Part shown: piece after piece, positions 57,238 to 64,000 of the stretch
Layout of the letters: each line of letters starts with the position of its first letter
Position numbering within the stretch: the stretch's first letter is position 1
Assembly: GCF_002906855.1 (NCBI RefSeq)
Contig: NZ_MINI01000028.1
Coordinates: 2,480,001 to 2,544,000 of the forward strand
DNA: 64,000 bases
Source of the DNA: Pseudomonas putida
Lineage (GTDB): Bacteria; Pseudomonadota; Gammaproteobacteria; Pseudomonadales; Pseudomonadaceae
Direction of reading: 5' to 3'
Notes under the pieces: generated by a model
Seen by the model: only the letters and a program-made list of their open reading frames with translations
Databases searched by the model: none
Told to the model about the DNA's origin: nothing
Translations under genes and position numbers: made by a program

Positions 57238-57757
57238 GCTGATTGCCGGCGACCGTGGCGCCCGTGCGCCGCGCGGCGACGACCTGGCGCGGGCCTGGGA
57301 GGTACTGGGCCAGGTGATGGACCCGGAAGTGCCCGTGGTCAGTGTGGTCGACCTGGGGATTGTGCGCGACCTCGACTGGCGTGCCGGGCACTTGCACCTT
57401 GTGGTCACGCCGACCTACTCCGGCTGCCCGGCCACCGAGGTGATCGAAAGTGATATTCGCCAGGCGCTGGAACAGGCCGGGTTCGCCGCGCCAGACCTGG
57501 AGCGCAGGCTGACCCCGGCCTGGAGCACCGACTGGATCAGCGAACTGGGCCGTGAACGCCTGCGTGCCTATGGCATCGCCCCGCCGCACGGCAGCGCCAG
57601 CAAGCGCAGCCTGCTCGGCGTGGCCCCCGAGGTGTGTTGCCCGCAATGCGGCAGCCACCACACCGAATTGCTCAGCCAGTTCGGCTCCACGGCCTGCAAG
57701 GCGCTGTACCGCTGCCGTGAGTGCCTGGAGCCGTTCGACTATTTCAAATGCATTTGA
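57224..57757 (+). CDS. paaD: PaaD, metal-site maturation factor of the epoxidase
   Basis: 177 residues. N-terminal DUF59/MIP18 domain ('VMDPEVPVVSVVDLGIVRDL', 'VTPTYSGCPATEVIESDI') and a C-terminal zinc region with Cys pairs 'EVCCPQCGSH' and 'YRCRECLEPFDYFKC'. It is thought to help assemble the iron centres of PaaA or PaaE. Translation is coupled to paaC. Confidence 0.94.
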   Translation: MQPGELIAGDRGARAPRGDDLARAWEVLGQVMDPEVPVVSVVDLGIVRDLDWRAGHLHLVVTPTYSGCPATEVIESDIRQALEQAGFAAPDLERRLTPAWSTDWISELGRERLRAYGIAPPHGSASKRSLLGVAPEVCCPQCGSHHTELLSQFGSTACKALYRCRECLEPFDYFKCI

Positions 57758-57772
57758 GCCGTGGAGACCACC

Positions 57773-58849
57773 ATGAGCCAGTTTCACAGCCTGACCATCA
57801 AGCAAGTGCGCAACGAAACCCGTGATGCGGTGTCGATCGCCTTCGACGTACCGGCGCACCTGCAAGCGGCCTTCCGCTTCACCCAGGGCCAGTACCTGGT
57901 GATGCGCACCCAGCTGGACAACGAAGAAGTCCGCCGCTCCTATTCCATCTGCAGCGCCGTGCAGGACGGCGAGCTGCGGGTAGCGGTCAAGCGCGTGCCC
58001 GGCGGGCGCTTCTCGGCCTTTGCCAACGAAGTGCTCAAGGCCGGCCAGCAGCTGGAAGTGATGCCGCCCTCTGGCAGCTTCTTCGTGCCGCTGGACCCGG
58101 CGCGCCAGGGCAACTACCTAGGCGTTGCCGCTGGCAGTGGCATCACACCGATTTTGTCGATCATCGCCACCACCCTGGCCAGCGAGCCACACAGCAGCTT
58201 CACCCTGCTGTACGGCAACCGCTCCAGTTCCGGGGCGCTGTTTCGCGACCAGCTCGAAGACCTGAAAAACCGTTACCTCGAACGCCTAAACCTGATTTTC
58301 GTGTTCAGCCGTGAGCAGCAGGATGTCGACCTGTACAACGGCCGCATCGACGCCGACAAATGCGGCCAGCTGTTCTCGCGCTGGATGGACGTGCCCAGCC
58401 TCGATGCCGCGTTCATCTGCGGCCCGCAGGCGATGACCGAGACCGTGCGCGACAGCCTGCAGGCCAACGGTCTGGCCAAGGAGCGTATCCACTTCGAGCT
58501 GTTCGCCGCTGCCGGCAACGAAACCCGCCGTGAAGCCCGCGTGACCGCCCACCAGGTGGACTCGGCGCTCAGCCATATCACCGTGATCAGCGATGGCCGG
58601 GCACTGAGCTTCGACCTGCCGCGCAATAGCCAGAACGTGCTGGATGCCGGCAACGCCATCGGCGCCGAACTGCCCTACTCGTGCAAGGCCGGCGTGTGCT
58701 CGACCTGCAAGTGCCGGGTGATCGAGGGCGAAGTGGAGATGGACAGCAACCATGCCCTGGAGGACTACGAAGTGGCGGCCGGCTATGTGCTGTCGTGCCA
58801 GACCTACCCGGTGAGCGACAAGGTGGTGCTCGACTTCGACCAGCTCTGA
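57773..58849 (+). CDS. paaE: Phenylacetyl-CoA epoxidase reductase PaaE
   Basis: 358 residues. FAD domain 'RRSYSICSAVQDGELRVAVK', NAD domain 'GVAAGSGITPILSIIATTL' and C-terminal [2Fe-2S] ferredoxin 'YSCKAGVCSTCKCRVIEGEV' with the last Cys in 'VLSCQTYP'. It passes NADPH electrons to PaaA. ATG at 57773 follows GGAG; the GTG at 57761 is an alternative. Confidence 0.96.
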   Translation: MSQFHSLTIKQVRNETRDAVSIAFDVPAHLQAAFRFTQGQYLVMRTQLDNEEVRRSYSICSAVQDGELRVAVKRVPGGRFSAFANEVLKAGQQLEVMPPSGSFFVPLDPARQGNYLGVAAGSGITPILSIIATTLASEPHSSFTLLYGNRSSSGALFRDQLEDLKNRYLERLNLIFVFSREQQDVDLYNGRIDADKCGQLFSRWMDVPSLDAAFICGPQAMTETVRDSLQANGLAKERIHFELFAAAGNETRREARVTAHQVDSALSHITVISDGRALSFDLPRNSQNVLDAGNAIGAELPYSCKAGVCSTCKCRVIEGEVEMDSNHALEDYEVAAGYVLSCQTYPVSDKVVLDFDQL

Positions 58850-58865
58850 CACCGCGTCGCCTTCA

Positions 58866-58926
58866 TCGCGGATCAATCCGCTCATACAGGCACAGCTGCG
58901 CCCTGTAGGAGCAGATTTATCCGCGA
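58866..58926. repeat. REP-type inverted repeat
   Basis: TCGCGGAT...CATACAGG pairs with CCTGTAGGAGCAGATTTATCCGCGA with three mismatches. This 'GTAGGAGC-GATTTATCCGCGA' sequence is a typical Pseudomonas intergenic repeat. It lies between paaE and the DUF485 gene. Confidence 0.8.
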
Positions 58927-58993
58927 GAGGCCATCAGCAACACCCCAAAGTGACCTGATTACAACAATTACAAAACAAAAGAGATCGCTTGCC

Positions 58994-59302
58994 ATGACCC
59001 CGGAACACATCGAAAGCATCAGCAACCACCCCGATTTCCAGCACCTGGTCCGGCGCAAACGCCGCCTCAACGGCAGCCTGACCCTTGCCATGCTGGTGAT
59101 CTACTACGGCTTCGTCCTGCTGGTGGCGTTCTCCCCCAGCACCCTCGGCCAGTCCCTGAGCGGCGGCGTGACCACCGTCGGCATGCTGGTCGGCGTGCTG
59201 ATGGTACTGCTGCCCTTCGCCCTCACCGGCATCTACGTGCACCGTGCCAACAACGTGCTTGACCCGCTCAACGACAGGCTCAAGCAGGAGTGCGCGCAAT
59301 GA
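58994..59302 (+). CDS. DUF485 membrane protein
   Basis: 102 residues. '[20 protein letters not shown]' then two membrane helices ('[17 protein letters not shown]', '[20 protein letters not shown]') match DUF485, whose genes regularly precede acetate-type sodium/solute symporters. It overlaps the symporter start by four bases, so it is a likely partner subunit, now orphaned by the insertion. Confidence 0.93.
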   Translation: MTPEHIESISNHPDFQHLVRRKRRLNGSLTLAMLVIYYGFVLLVAFSPSTLGQSLSGGVTTVGMLVGVLMVLLPFALTGIYVHRANNVLDPLNDRLKQECAQ

Positions 59303-60012
59303 ACTGGACTGCCATTTCGATGTTCATGGTGTTCGTCTGCTTCACCTTGCTGGTGACCCGCTGGGCAGCCCTGCGCACCCGTTCGGCCAGTGACTTCTAC
59401 ACCGCTGGCGGCGACCTGACCGGCATGCAGAACGGCCTGGCGATTGCCGGGGACATGATCAGCGCGGCGTCGTTCCTCGGCATTTCCGCGATGATGTTCA
59501 TGAACGGCTACGACGGCCTGCTGTATGCCTTGGGCGTACTGGCCGGCTGGCCGATCATCCTGTTCCTGATCGCCGAGCGCCTGCGCAACCTGGGCAAGTA
59601 CACCTTCGCCGACGTGGTTTCGTACCGCCTGGCACAGACCCCGGTGCGCCTCAGTTCGGCCTTCGGCACCCTGGTGGTGGCACTGATGTACCTAGTGGCG
59701 CAGATGGTCGGCGCCGGCAAGCTGATCGAGCTGCTGTTCGGCATCAGCTACCTGTATGCGGTGATGCTGGTCGGCGTGCTGATGGTCGCCTATGTCACCT
59801 TCGGCGGCATGCTCGCCACCACCTGGGTGCAGATCATCAAGGCGGTGATGCTGCTGTCCGGCACCAGTTTCATGGCCTTCATGGGGGACGATAGAGAATT
59901 CGGAAAAAATCGTACGCTAAGCTTCGCGAGTTCTTGTAACCAATTCATTGTTTTTTCAATGGATGAAAGAAAATGGCGAAAGCTATTTGACAAACAAATC
60001 GGGATCTTATAA
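59299..60012 (+). pseudogene. paaL: Phenylacetate/acetate-type sodium:solute symporter, interrupted by transposon
   Basis: The frame starts [20 protein letters not shown] and shows five to six SSS-family helices, with '[20 protein letters not shown]' and '[18 protein letters not shown]'. Similarity ends at about residue 195 (59884), where the 38-base transposon end begins; the last 43 codons to 60012 are transposon sequence. Intact relatives have about 520 residues. The gene is therefore cut, and phenylacetate uptake by this route is probably lost unless another permease acts. Confidence 0.9.
59884..59921 (+). repeat. Terminal inverted repeat of the transposon (38 bp)
   Basis: Starts GGGGACGATAGAGAATTC and ends AATCGTACGCTAAG. 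The inner 25 bases agree with the Tn501 end as I recall it; the outer part differs. Tn3-family ends are 38 bases with GGGG at the tip. Confidence 0.9.
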
Positions 60013-60015
60013 CTT
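59987..60015 (+). promoter_or_regulatory. Possible promoter of the transposon cargo
   Basis: -35 TTGACA (59987-59992) and -10 TATAAC (60008-60013, 15-base gap) or TAACTT (60010-60015, 17-base gap). It sits directly before the palindromic operator. Confidence 0.5.
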
Positions 60016-60017
60016 AC

Positions 60018-60035
60018 CTACCAAGTAGTCGGTAG
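60018..60035. promoter_or_regulatory. Palindromic operator before the cupin gene
   Basis: CTACCAAGTAGTCGGTAG: inverted CTACC/GGTAG with eight-base centre. An almost identical site lies before the SDR gene at 61338. It is likely bound by the TetR-family protein encoded between them. Confidence 0.7.
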
Positions 60036-60048
60036 ATGAAATAAAGCC

Positions 60049-60729
60049 ATGAAACTCAATTCAGATCTTTCGCAGCGTGTTGTCGTCGAGCCTTCAAGCT
60101 TACAGTGGGTCGATTCGCCAGCGACCGGGATTCAACGCCAGTTACTGGAGCGTGATGGCGACGAAGTGGCGCGTGCCACCTCGATCGTGCGATACGCGCC
60201 GGGCTCCGCTTTTGAAAATCATAAGCACGACTTGGGCGAGGAGATTCTGGTCCTGGACGGCGAATTCAGCGACGAATCCGGGACCTTCGGGCCTGGGACT
60301 TACATCAAGAATCCACCAGGTTCTTCGCATGCACCGAGCTCCGCGACGGGTTGCACGTTGTTCGTCAAGCTGCGCCATCTTGATCTAGCCGACAGCCAAC
60401 GCACCGTGGTCGACACCCGTAACGGCCCCTGGTTTCCAGGCCTCGTGCCGGGTCTGTCGGTGATGCCACTTTCTGAGTTCGACACACAACATACGGCTTT
60501 GGTGCGCTGGGCCCCGGGGACACGATTCAATTCGCATCGTCACTACGGCGGTGAAGAAATCTATGTGTTGGAAGGCGTCTTTGAGGATGAGTTCGGAAGC
60601 TACCCTACCGGCACATGGATGCGCAGTCCGCATTTGAGTGCTCACCGTCCCTTCAGCAATACAGGCTGCACCATCCTGGTCAAGACAGGCCACCTGCCAG
60701 TCGCCGAATCAAATGAGGCGCTTGCATGA
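60049..60729 (+). CDS. Bicupin (ChrR-like cupin) protein
   Basis: 226 residues with two cupin repeats. The first has 'FENHKHDLGEEILVLDGEFS', the second 'FNSHRHYGGEEIYVLEGVFE'; each supplies His-His-Glu metal ligands. 'GTYIKNPPGSSHAP' and 'GTWMRSPHLSAHRP' close each barrel. ChrR-type cupins sense or detoxify reactive oxygen or electrophiles as anti-sigma partners or enzymes. It overlaps the TetR gene by four bases, so the two are one transcript. Confidence 0.85.
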   Translation: MKLNSDLSQRVVVEPSSLQWVDSPATGIQRQLLERDGDEVARATSIVRYAPGSAFENHKHDLGEEILVLDGEFSDESGTFGPGTYIKNPPGSSHAPSSATGCTLFVKLRHLDLADSQRTVVDTRNGPWFPGLVPGLSVMPLSEFDTQHTALVRWAPGTRFNSHRHYGGEEIYVLEGVFEDEFGSYPTGTWMRSPHLSAHRPFSNTGCTILVKTGHLPVAESNEALA

Positions 60730-61310
60730 AGCATTTCTCCGAAATCTCGCCGACCGCCGAGCGGGTGGTCGATGCCGCTGAAGGGTTGGTACAGCAGCAC
60801 GGCTACAACGGCTTCTCATACGACGACGTGGCCCAGTTGGTAGGCATCAAAAAACCAAGTATCCACCACCACTTTCCCAAGAAGGGTGAACTCGTGGCCG
60901 TGGTCGCACAGCGCTACACGCACCGGTTTCGTGAGGAGTTGCTGAGCATCGAAGGGCAGCATGCGAAAGCGCCTGACAGGCTAACTGCGTATGCGGCACT
61001 TTTCGAACGCACCTTCGCCAAGGACCGGCGCCTTTGTGTCTGCGGCATGTTGGGTGCCGAGTCGGACTCGCTGCCGGACGCCGTTGTGAGCGAGGTCGAG
61101 CGATTCTTTAAAGTCAATCTCGACTGGTTGACTCTTGTCGTTGCCGATGGTCAGCGTGCCGCGCTGATCACCTCGAATTCCACCCCAGAGGCTCTCGCAG
61201 AGGCATTCTTGTGCGCGTTGGAAGGCTCGATGATGGTGGGCCGTGGCATGCGGTCGTCACGCGGACCGGCCGAAGTTGGAAACACTTTTCTTTCCACCGT
61301 GTTGACCTGA
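60726..61310 (+). CDS. TetR/AcrR-family regulator
   Basis: 194 residues. N-terminal HTH 'GYNGFSYDDVAQLVGIKKPS' with 'IHHHFPKKGELVAVVAQRYT'. The ligand domain carries Cys in 'RRLCVCGMLGAESDSLPDAV', text also seen in NemR-like TetR proteins, which sense electrophiles through Cys. It probably represses both the cupin-tetR and SDR-osmC units through the matching 18-base operators. Confidence 0.88.
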   Translation: MKHFSEISPTAERVVDAAEGLVQQHGYNGFSYDDVAQLVGIKKPSIHHHFPKKGELVAVVAQRYTHRFREELLSIEGQHAKAPDRLTAYAALFERTFAKDRRLCVCGMLGAESDSLPDAVVSEVERFFKVNLDWLTLVVADGQRAALITSNSTPEALAEAFLCALEGSMMVGRGMRSSRGPAEVGNTFLSTVLT

Positions 61311-61337
61311 GGTCGGCACTTTTTTTGCAACACAACC

Positions 61338-61355
61338 CTACCATTTAGTTGGTAG
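61338..61355. promoter_or_regulatory. Palindromic operator before the SDR gene
   Basis: CTACCATTTAGTTGGTAG, sharing CTACC, AGT and GGTAG positions with the site at 60018. It ends 14 bases before the SDR start codon, overlapping the ribosome-site region, a repressor position. Confidence 0.7.
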
Positions 61356-61369
61356 TTAAGGAGATTATT

Positions 61370-62146
61370 ATGAGTACTGAATTTAATGGCAAGAAGTTGT
61401 TGGTCATCGGCGGCACTAGCGGGATGGGACTGCAAACTGCCCGCATGGTTCTTGAGCAAGGCGGAAGCGTCGTCATCGTCGGTCACCGTGAAGACAAGGC
61501 CGAAGAGGCCCGCAAGGCGCTGTCGTCGTTGGGCACCGTGACCGCCCTGACTGCCGATCTCTCGCGAGCCGAAGATGTGAAGCGACTCCTGCATACCATC
61601 GATGAACACCACAAGGACATCAATCTTCTGGTCAACGCGGCTGGGGTGTTCTTCCCGAAGGCGTTTCTTGAGCACACGGAAAGTGATTACGAACAATATT
61701 TGACGTTGAATAAAGCGTTCTTCTTCATCACACAAAAAGTCGTGGCCAATCTCGTGGCCAGCGAGCGTCCCGGCGCCATTGTGAACATCGGCTCGATGTG
61801 GGGCAAGCAGGCGATTGCGGCTACGCCGTCGTCCGCGTATTCGATGGCAAAAGCAGGTTTGCATTCGCTGACCCAGCACCTTGCGATGGAGCTGGCATCC
61901 AAACAAATCAGGGTCAATGCCGTTTCTCCGGCGGTTGTCGAAACGCCGATTTACGAGGGATTCATACCCAAGGCCGAGGTTCATGGCGCCTTACAGGGAT
62001 TCAACAGCTTCCACCCAATCGGCAGGGTTGGGACGCCACAAGACGTCGCCGAGGTCATCCTCTTCCTGTTGTCGGACAAGGCAGCATGGGTGACGGGCGC
62101 AATCTGGGACGTTGACGGCGGCGTGATGGCCGGGCGTAACACATAA
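61370..62146 (+). CDS. SDR-family oxidoreductase (transposon cargo)
   Basis: 258 residues. '[20 protein letters not shown]' (cofactor), '[20 protein letters not shown]', catalytic Ser in '[11 protein letters not shown]' and YxxxK in '[18 protein letters not shown]' are intact; '[13 protein letters not shown]' ends it. It reduces a carbonyl or oxidises an alcohol with NAD(P). AAGGAG 7 bases upstream. Followed directly by the OsmC gene. Confidence 0.9.
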   Translation: MSTEFNGKKLLVIGGTSGMGLQTARMVLEQGGSVVIVGHREDKAEEARKALSSLGTVTALTADLSRAEDVKRLLHTIDEHHKDINLLVNAAGVFFPKAFLEHTESDYEQYLTLNKAFFFITQKVVANLVASERPGAIVNIGSMWGKQAIAATPSSAYSMAKAGLHSLTQHLAMELASKQIRVNAVSPAVVETPIYEGFIPKAEVHGALQGFNSFHPIGRVGTPQDVAEVILFLLSDKAAWVTGAIWDVDGGVMAGRNT

Positions 62147-62160
62147 TGGGGGAACGAGAA

Positions 62161-62727
62161 ATGAACACAAACATTAAAGGAACTCCCGGCAACGGGATCA
62201 ACGTCGGCGCATTGCGTGAGTTTGCAGATCAGGTCGCAGCAAAGCCCGCCGCAGGCATCGCGACGTTCGGCGTCGTGACAACCTGGGAGGGTGGCACCCG
62301 GACGCGTGCGCGAACCATGCCGCTCGTACTAGGTGACACGGCCTTGGCGCGCGGCTTTGTCATCGACGCGGACGAACCGGCAGAATTGCTCGGTACCGAC
62401 ACGGCCGCTAATCCACAAGAATTGATCCTGGCTGCGTTGAACGCATGCATGACTGCAACCTACGCGGCAAATGCGGCGGCAATGAACATCGAGTTGCAAT
62501 CGCTGACTATCCGCACGAAGGGAAGCCTCGATCTGAGAGGTTTTCTTGGAATCGATCCTGGGATCAATCCAGGGTACGACCAGGTCGAGTATGAGGTCGA
62601 AATGGAGTCGTCGGCGGATTCGGCGGCGCTGAAAGCATTGCACGCGCAGGTGCAGCGAACATCGCCGAATTACCACAACTTCGCGAGAGCCATTGATCTC
62701 AAGGCCAAGCTGACCATTCTCCAATGA
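62161..62727 (+). CDS. OsmC-family protein
   Basis: 188 residues. 'NPQELILAALNACMTATYAA' carries the peroxidatic Cys at the start of the central helix. The second Cys expected in Ohr/OsmC peroxidases is absent ('QVQRTSPNYHN' lies in its place), so this is a one-Cys variant. It may reduce organic peroxides or bind reactive acyl groups. GGGGGAA before the ATG at 62161 was preferred to 62146, which overlaps the SDR stop. Confidence 0.88.
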   Translation: MNTNIKGTPGNGINVGALREFADQVAAKPAAGIATFGVVTTWEGGTRTRARTMPLVLGDTALARGFVIDADEPAELLGTDTAANPQELILAALNACMTATYAANAAAMNIELQSLTIRTKGSLDLRGFLGIDPGINPGYDQVEYEVEMESSADSAALKALHAQVQRTSPNYHNFARAIDLKAKLTILQ

Positions 62728-62780
62728 TCGAGTCAGTGTTTCCCGTGGTTGGCTGACGGGAGGCCAAACCAGATGCGCTA

Positions 62781-62805
62781 TGACGGAAGGTTCAACCTTC
62801 CGTCA
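62781..62805. terminator. Perfect hairpin after the cargo genes
   Basis: TGACGGAAGGTT-C-AACCTTCCGTCA, 12 base pairs and one-base loop, 54 bases past the OsmC stop. No T-run, but position suits ending of cargo transcripts. Confidence 0.6.
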
Positions 62806-63012
62806 TCACGTTCTCTGGAATACGCAGTGTCAATTTGAGGTATACCCTAACTGGATGTCAGGCAGGGCCGCGCCGCTTAGTCAGAATAGAGTCATCTTTC
62901 GCATTTTTGACACATGCCTGCGAAGGTCATAGATTTCAGCCTGACAGAAACGGGGTTTGAGGCACAACGGAACAGAAGGAGCACTTAAGCCGCCTTCAAC
63001 CAAGGAGACATC
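62806..63012. other. Probable res site region of the transposon
   Basis: Non-coding 200 bases just before tnpR, where Tn21-type elements keep the resolution site. TGTCA half-site-like words occur near 62828 and 62855, and TGACA near 62940. Exact sub-sites could not be defined by eye. Confidence 0.45.
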
Positions 63013-63573
63013 GTGCAGGGGCACCGCATCGGCTACGTCCGGGTCAGCAGCTTCGACCAGAACCCGGAACGCCAGCTGGAACAGACACAGGTGAGCAAGG
63101 TGTTCACCGACAAGGCATCGGGCAAGGACACCCAGCGCCCCCAGCTCGAAGCGCTGCTGAGCTTCGTCCGCGAAGGCGATACAGTGGTGGTGCACAGCAT
63201 GGACCGGCTGGCCCGCAACCTCGATGACCTGCGTCGCTTGGTACAGAAGCTGACTCAACGCGGCGTGCGCATCGAGTTCCTGAAGGAGGGCCTGGTGTTC
63301 ACTGGCGAGGACTCGCCGATGGCCAACCTGATGCTGTCGGTGATGGGGGCCTTCGCTGAGTTCGAGCGCGCCCTGATCCGCGAGCGGCAGCGTGAGGGCA
63401 TCACCTTGGCCAAGCAGCGTGGCGCGTACCGGGGCCGCAAGAAAGCCCTGTCCGATGAGCAGGCTGCTACCCTGCGGCAGCGAGCGACGGCCGGCGAGCC
63501 CAAGGCGCAGCTTGCCCGCGAGTTCAACATCAGCCGGGAAACCCTCTACCAGTACCTCCGCACGGACGACTGA
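63013..63573 (+). CDS. tnpR: Tn3-family serine resolvase
   Basis: 186 residues from a GTG with AAGGAG upstream. Catalytic Ser in 'IGYVRVSSFDQNPERQLE', 'DTVVVHSMDRLARNLDDLRR', 'GEDSPMANLMLSVMGAFAEF' and 'ERALIRERQREGI' are intact. The C-terminal HTH ends 'NISRETLYQYLRTDD'. It resolves cointegrates at res; it is nearly identical in style to Tn21 TnpR. Confidence 0.96.
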   Translation: MQGHRIGYVRVSSFDQNPERQLEQTQVSKVFTDKASGKDTQRPQLEALLSFVREGDTVVVHSMDRLARNLDDLRRLVQKLTQRGVRIEFLKEGLVFTGEDSPMANLMLSVMGAFAEFERALIRERQREGITLAKQRGAYRGRKKALSDEQAATLRQRATAGEPKAQLAREFNISRETLYQYLRTDD

Positions 63574-63576
63574 CAC

Positions 63577-64000
63577 ATGCCGCGTCGCTTGATCCTCTCG
63601 GCCACGGAGCGGGGCACCCTGCTCGCGTTGCCAGAAAGCCAGGATGACCTGATCCGCTACTACACCTTCAACGACTCCGACCTGTCGCTGATCCGTCAGC
63701 GGCGCGGCGACGCCAACCGCCTCGGCTTCGCCGTGCAACTCTGCCTGCTGCGCTACCCCGGCTATGCGTTGGGCACTGACAGCGAGCTGCCCGAACCGGT
63801 CATCCTGTGGGTGGCCAAGCAAGTCCAGACCGATCCGGCGAGTTGGACGAAGTACGGCGAGCGCGATGTGACCCGTCGCGAGCACGCCCAGGAACTGCGC
63901 ACCTACCTTCAACTGGCCCCGTTCGGCCTGTCCGACTTCCGCGCCCTGGTGCGCGAGCTGACCGAACTGGCCCAGCAGACCGACAAGGGCTTGCTGCTGG
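63577..64000 (+). CDS. tnpA: Tn3-family transposase (partial, runs off window)
   Basis: 141 visible residues from the ATG three bases after tnpR. '[20 protein letters not shown]', '[20 protein letters not shown]' and '[18 protein letters not shown]' are the DUF4158 N-terminal domain of Tn21-type transposases. The catalytic DDE part of about 850 residues is beyond the window. Confidence 0.95.
   Translation, partial: MPRRLILSATERGTLLALPESQDDLIRYYTFNDSDLSLIRQRRGDANRLGFAVQLCLLRYPGYALGTDSELPEPVILWVAKQVQTDPASWTKYGERDVTRREHAQELRTYLQLAPFGLSDFRALVRELTELAQQTDKGLLL

Larger units (their letters stand above)
59884..64000 (+). mobile_element. Tn3-family transposon, Tn21/Tn501 subgroup (left end to beyond window)
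   Basis: It begins with a 38-base terminal inverted repeat, carries four cargo genes, then tnpR and tnpA reading to the right. TnpR and TnpA are close in text to those of Tn21/Tn501 as I remember them. The right end, and hence the full target duplication, lies outside the window; the five bases before the repeat are TCATG. The cargo is not the mercury operon of Tn501. Confidence 0.9.

Noticed and set aside
59884..60012. C-terminal 43 residues of the symporter frame as real protein
   Set aside because: They translate the transposon end and promoter region and bear no resemblance to symporter helices.

Overview
The window looks like chromosomal DNA of a Pseudomonas of the P. putida group. This rests on the high GC of the core genes, a paa cluster in the P. 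putida order (paaYX divergent from paaFGHIJK-ABCDE plus a permease), an arnBCADTEF-ugd operon, TccC-type Rhs toxins, MvaT-family regulators, and REP-like repeats of the 'GTAGGAGCGGGCTTG' type. No species can be fixed by reading alone.

Bases 1 to about 10,150 are an accessory region. It holds small orphan genes on both strands, an XRE regulator, a coiled-coil membrane protein, a putative HEPN-type protein, decayed gene copies, two candidate structured RNAs that share a core, a tandem pair of MvaT/H-NS-like genes (one without a DNA-binding domain), and a tyrosine recombinase that ends before its catalytic residues. From 10,545 to 26,050 there is a mixed, largely stress-related block: hldD, a gene remnant, a DUF72 protein, an MscS channel, a Gly-rich exported protein, a PoxB-like ThDP enzyme, a cation/proton antiporter, small membrane proteins, an SDR, a CinA-type amidase, a DUF421 protein, formaldehyde dehydrogenase, a hemerythrin and a dead Gfo/Idh/MocA gene.

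From 26,294 to 38,628 lie lipid A modification genes: an orphan ArnT-like transferase, then a tightly overlapping arnB-C-A-D-T-E-F-ugd operon ending in another polytopic transferase, all for adding 4-amino-4-deoxy-L-arabinose to lipid A. A FetAB-like ABC pair follows. Then two divergent Rhs/TccC proteins share a YD-repeat shell but have unrelated C-terminal domains: one has a YopJ-like His-Glu-Cys triad, the other matches the DUF3626 pattern.

From 46,643 to 59,884 is the phenylacetate catabolon: regulators PaaX and PaaY, the CoA ligase, the multicomponent epoxidase PaaABCDE, and the beta-oxidation enzymes. Palindromic GATACA/TGTATC sites, candidate PaaX operators, sit at all three promoters. 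A 73-bp-arm inverted repeat with a nested second palindrome separates paaK from paaA. The last gene, a sodium/solute symporter (paaL/phaJ type), is broken at codon 195 by a Tn21/Tn501-type transposon whose 38-bp end is intact. The transposon carries a bicupin, a TetR regulator, an SDR and an OsmC protein, with matching 18-bp operators before the two cargo transcription units, then tnpR and the start of tnpA, which runs off the window.
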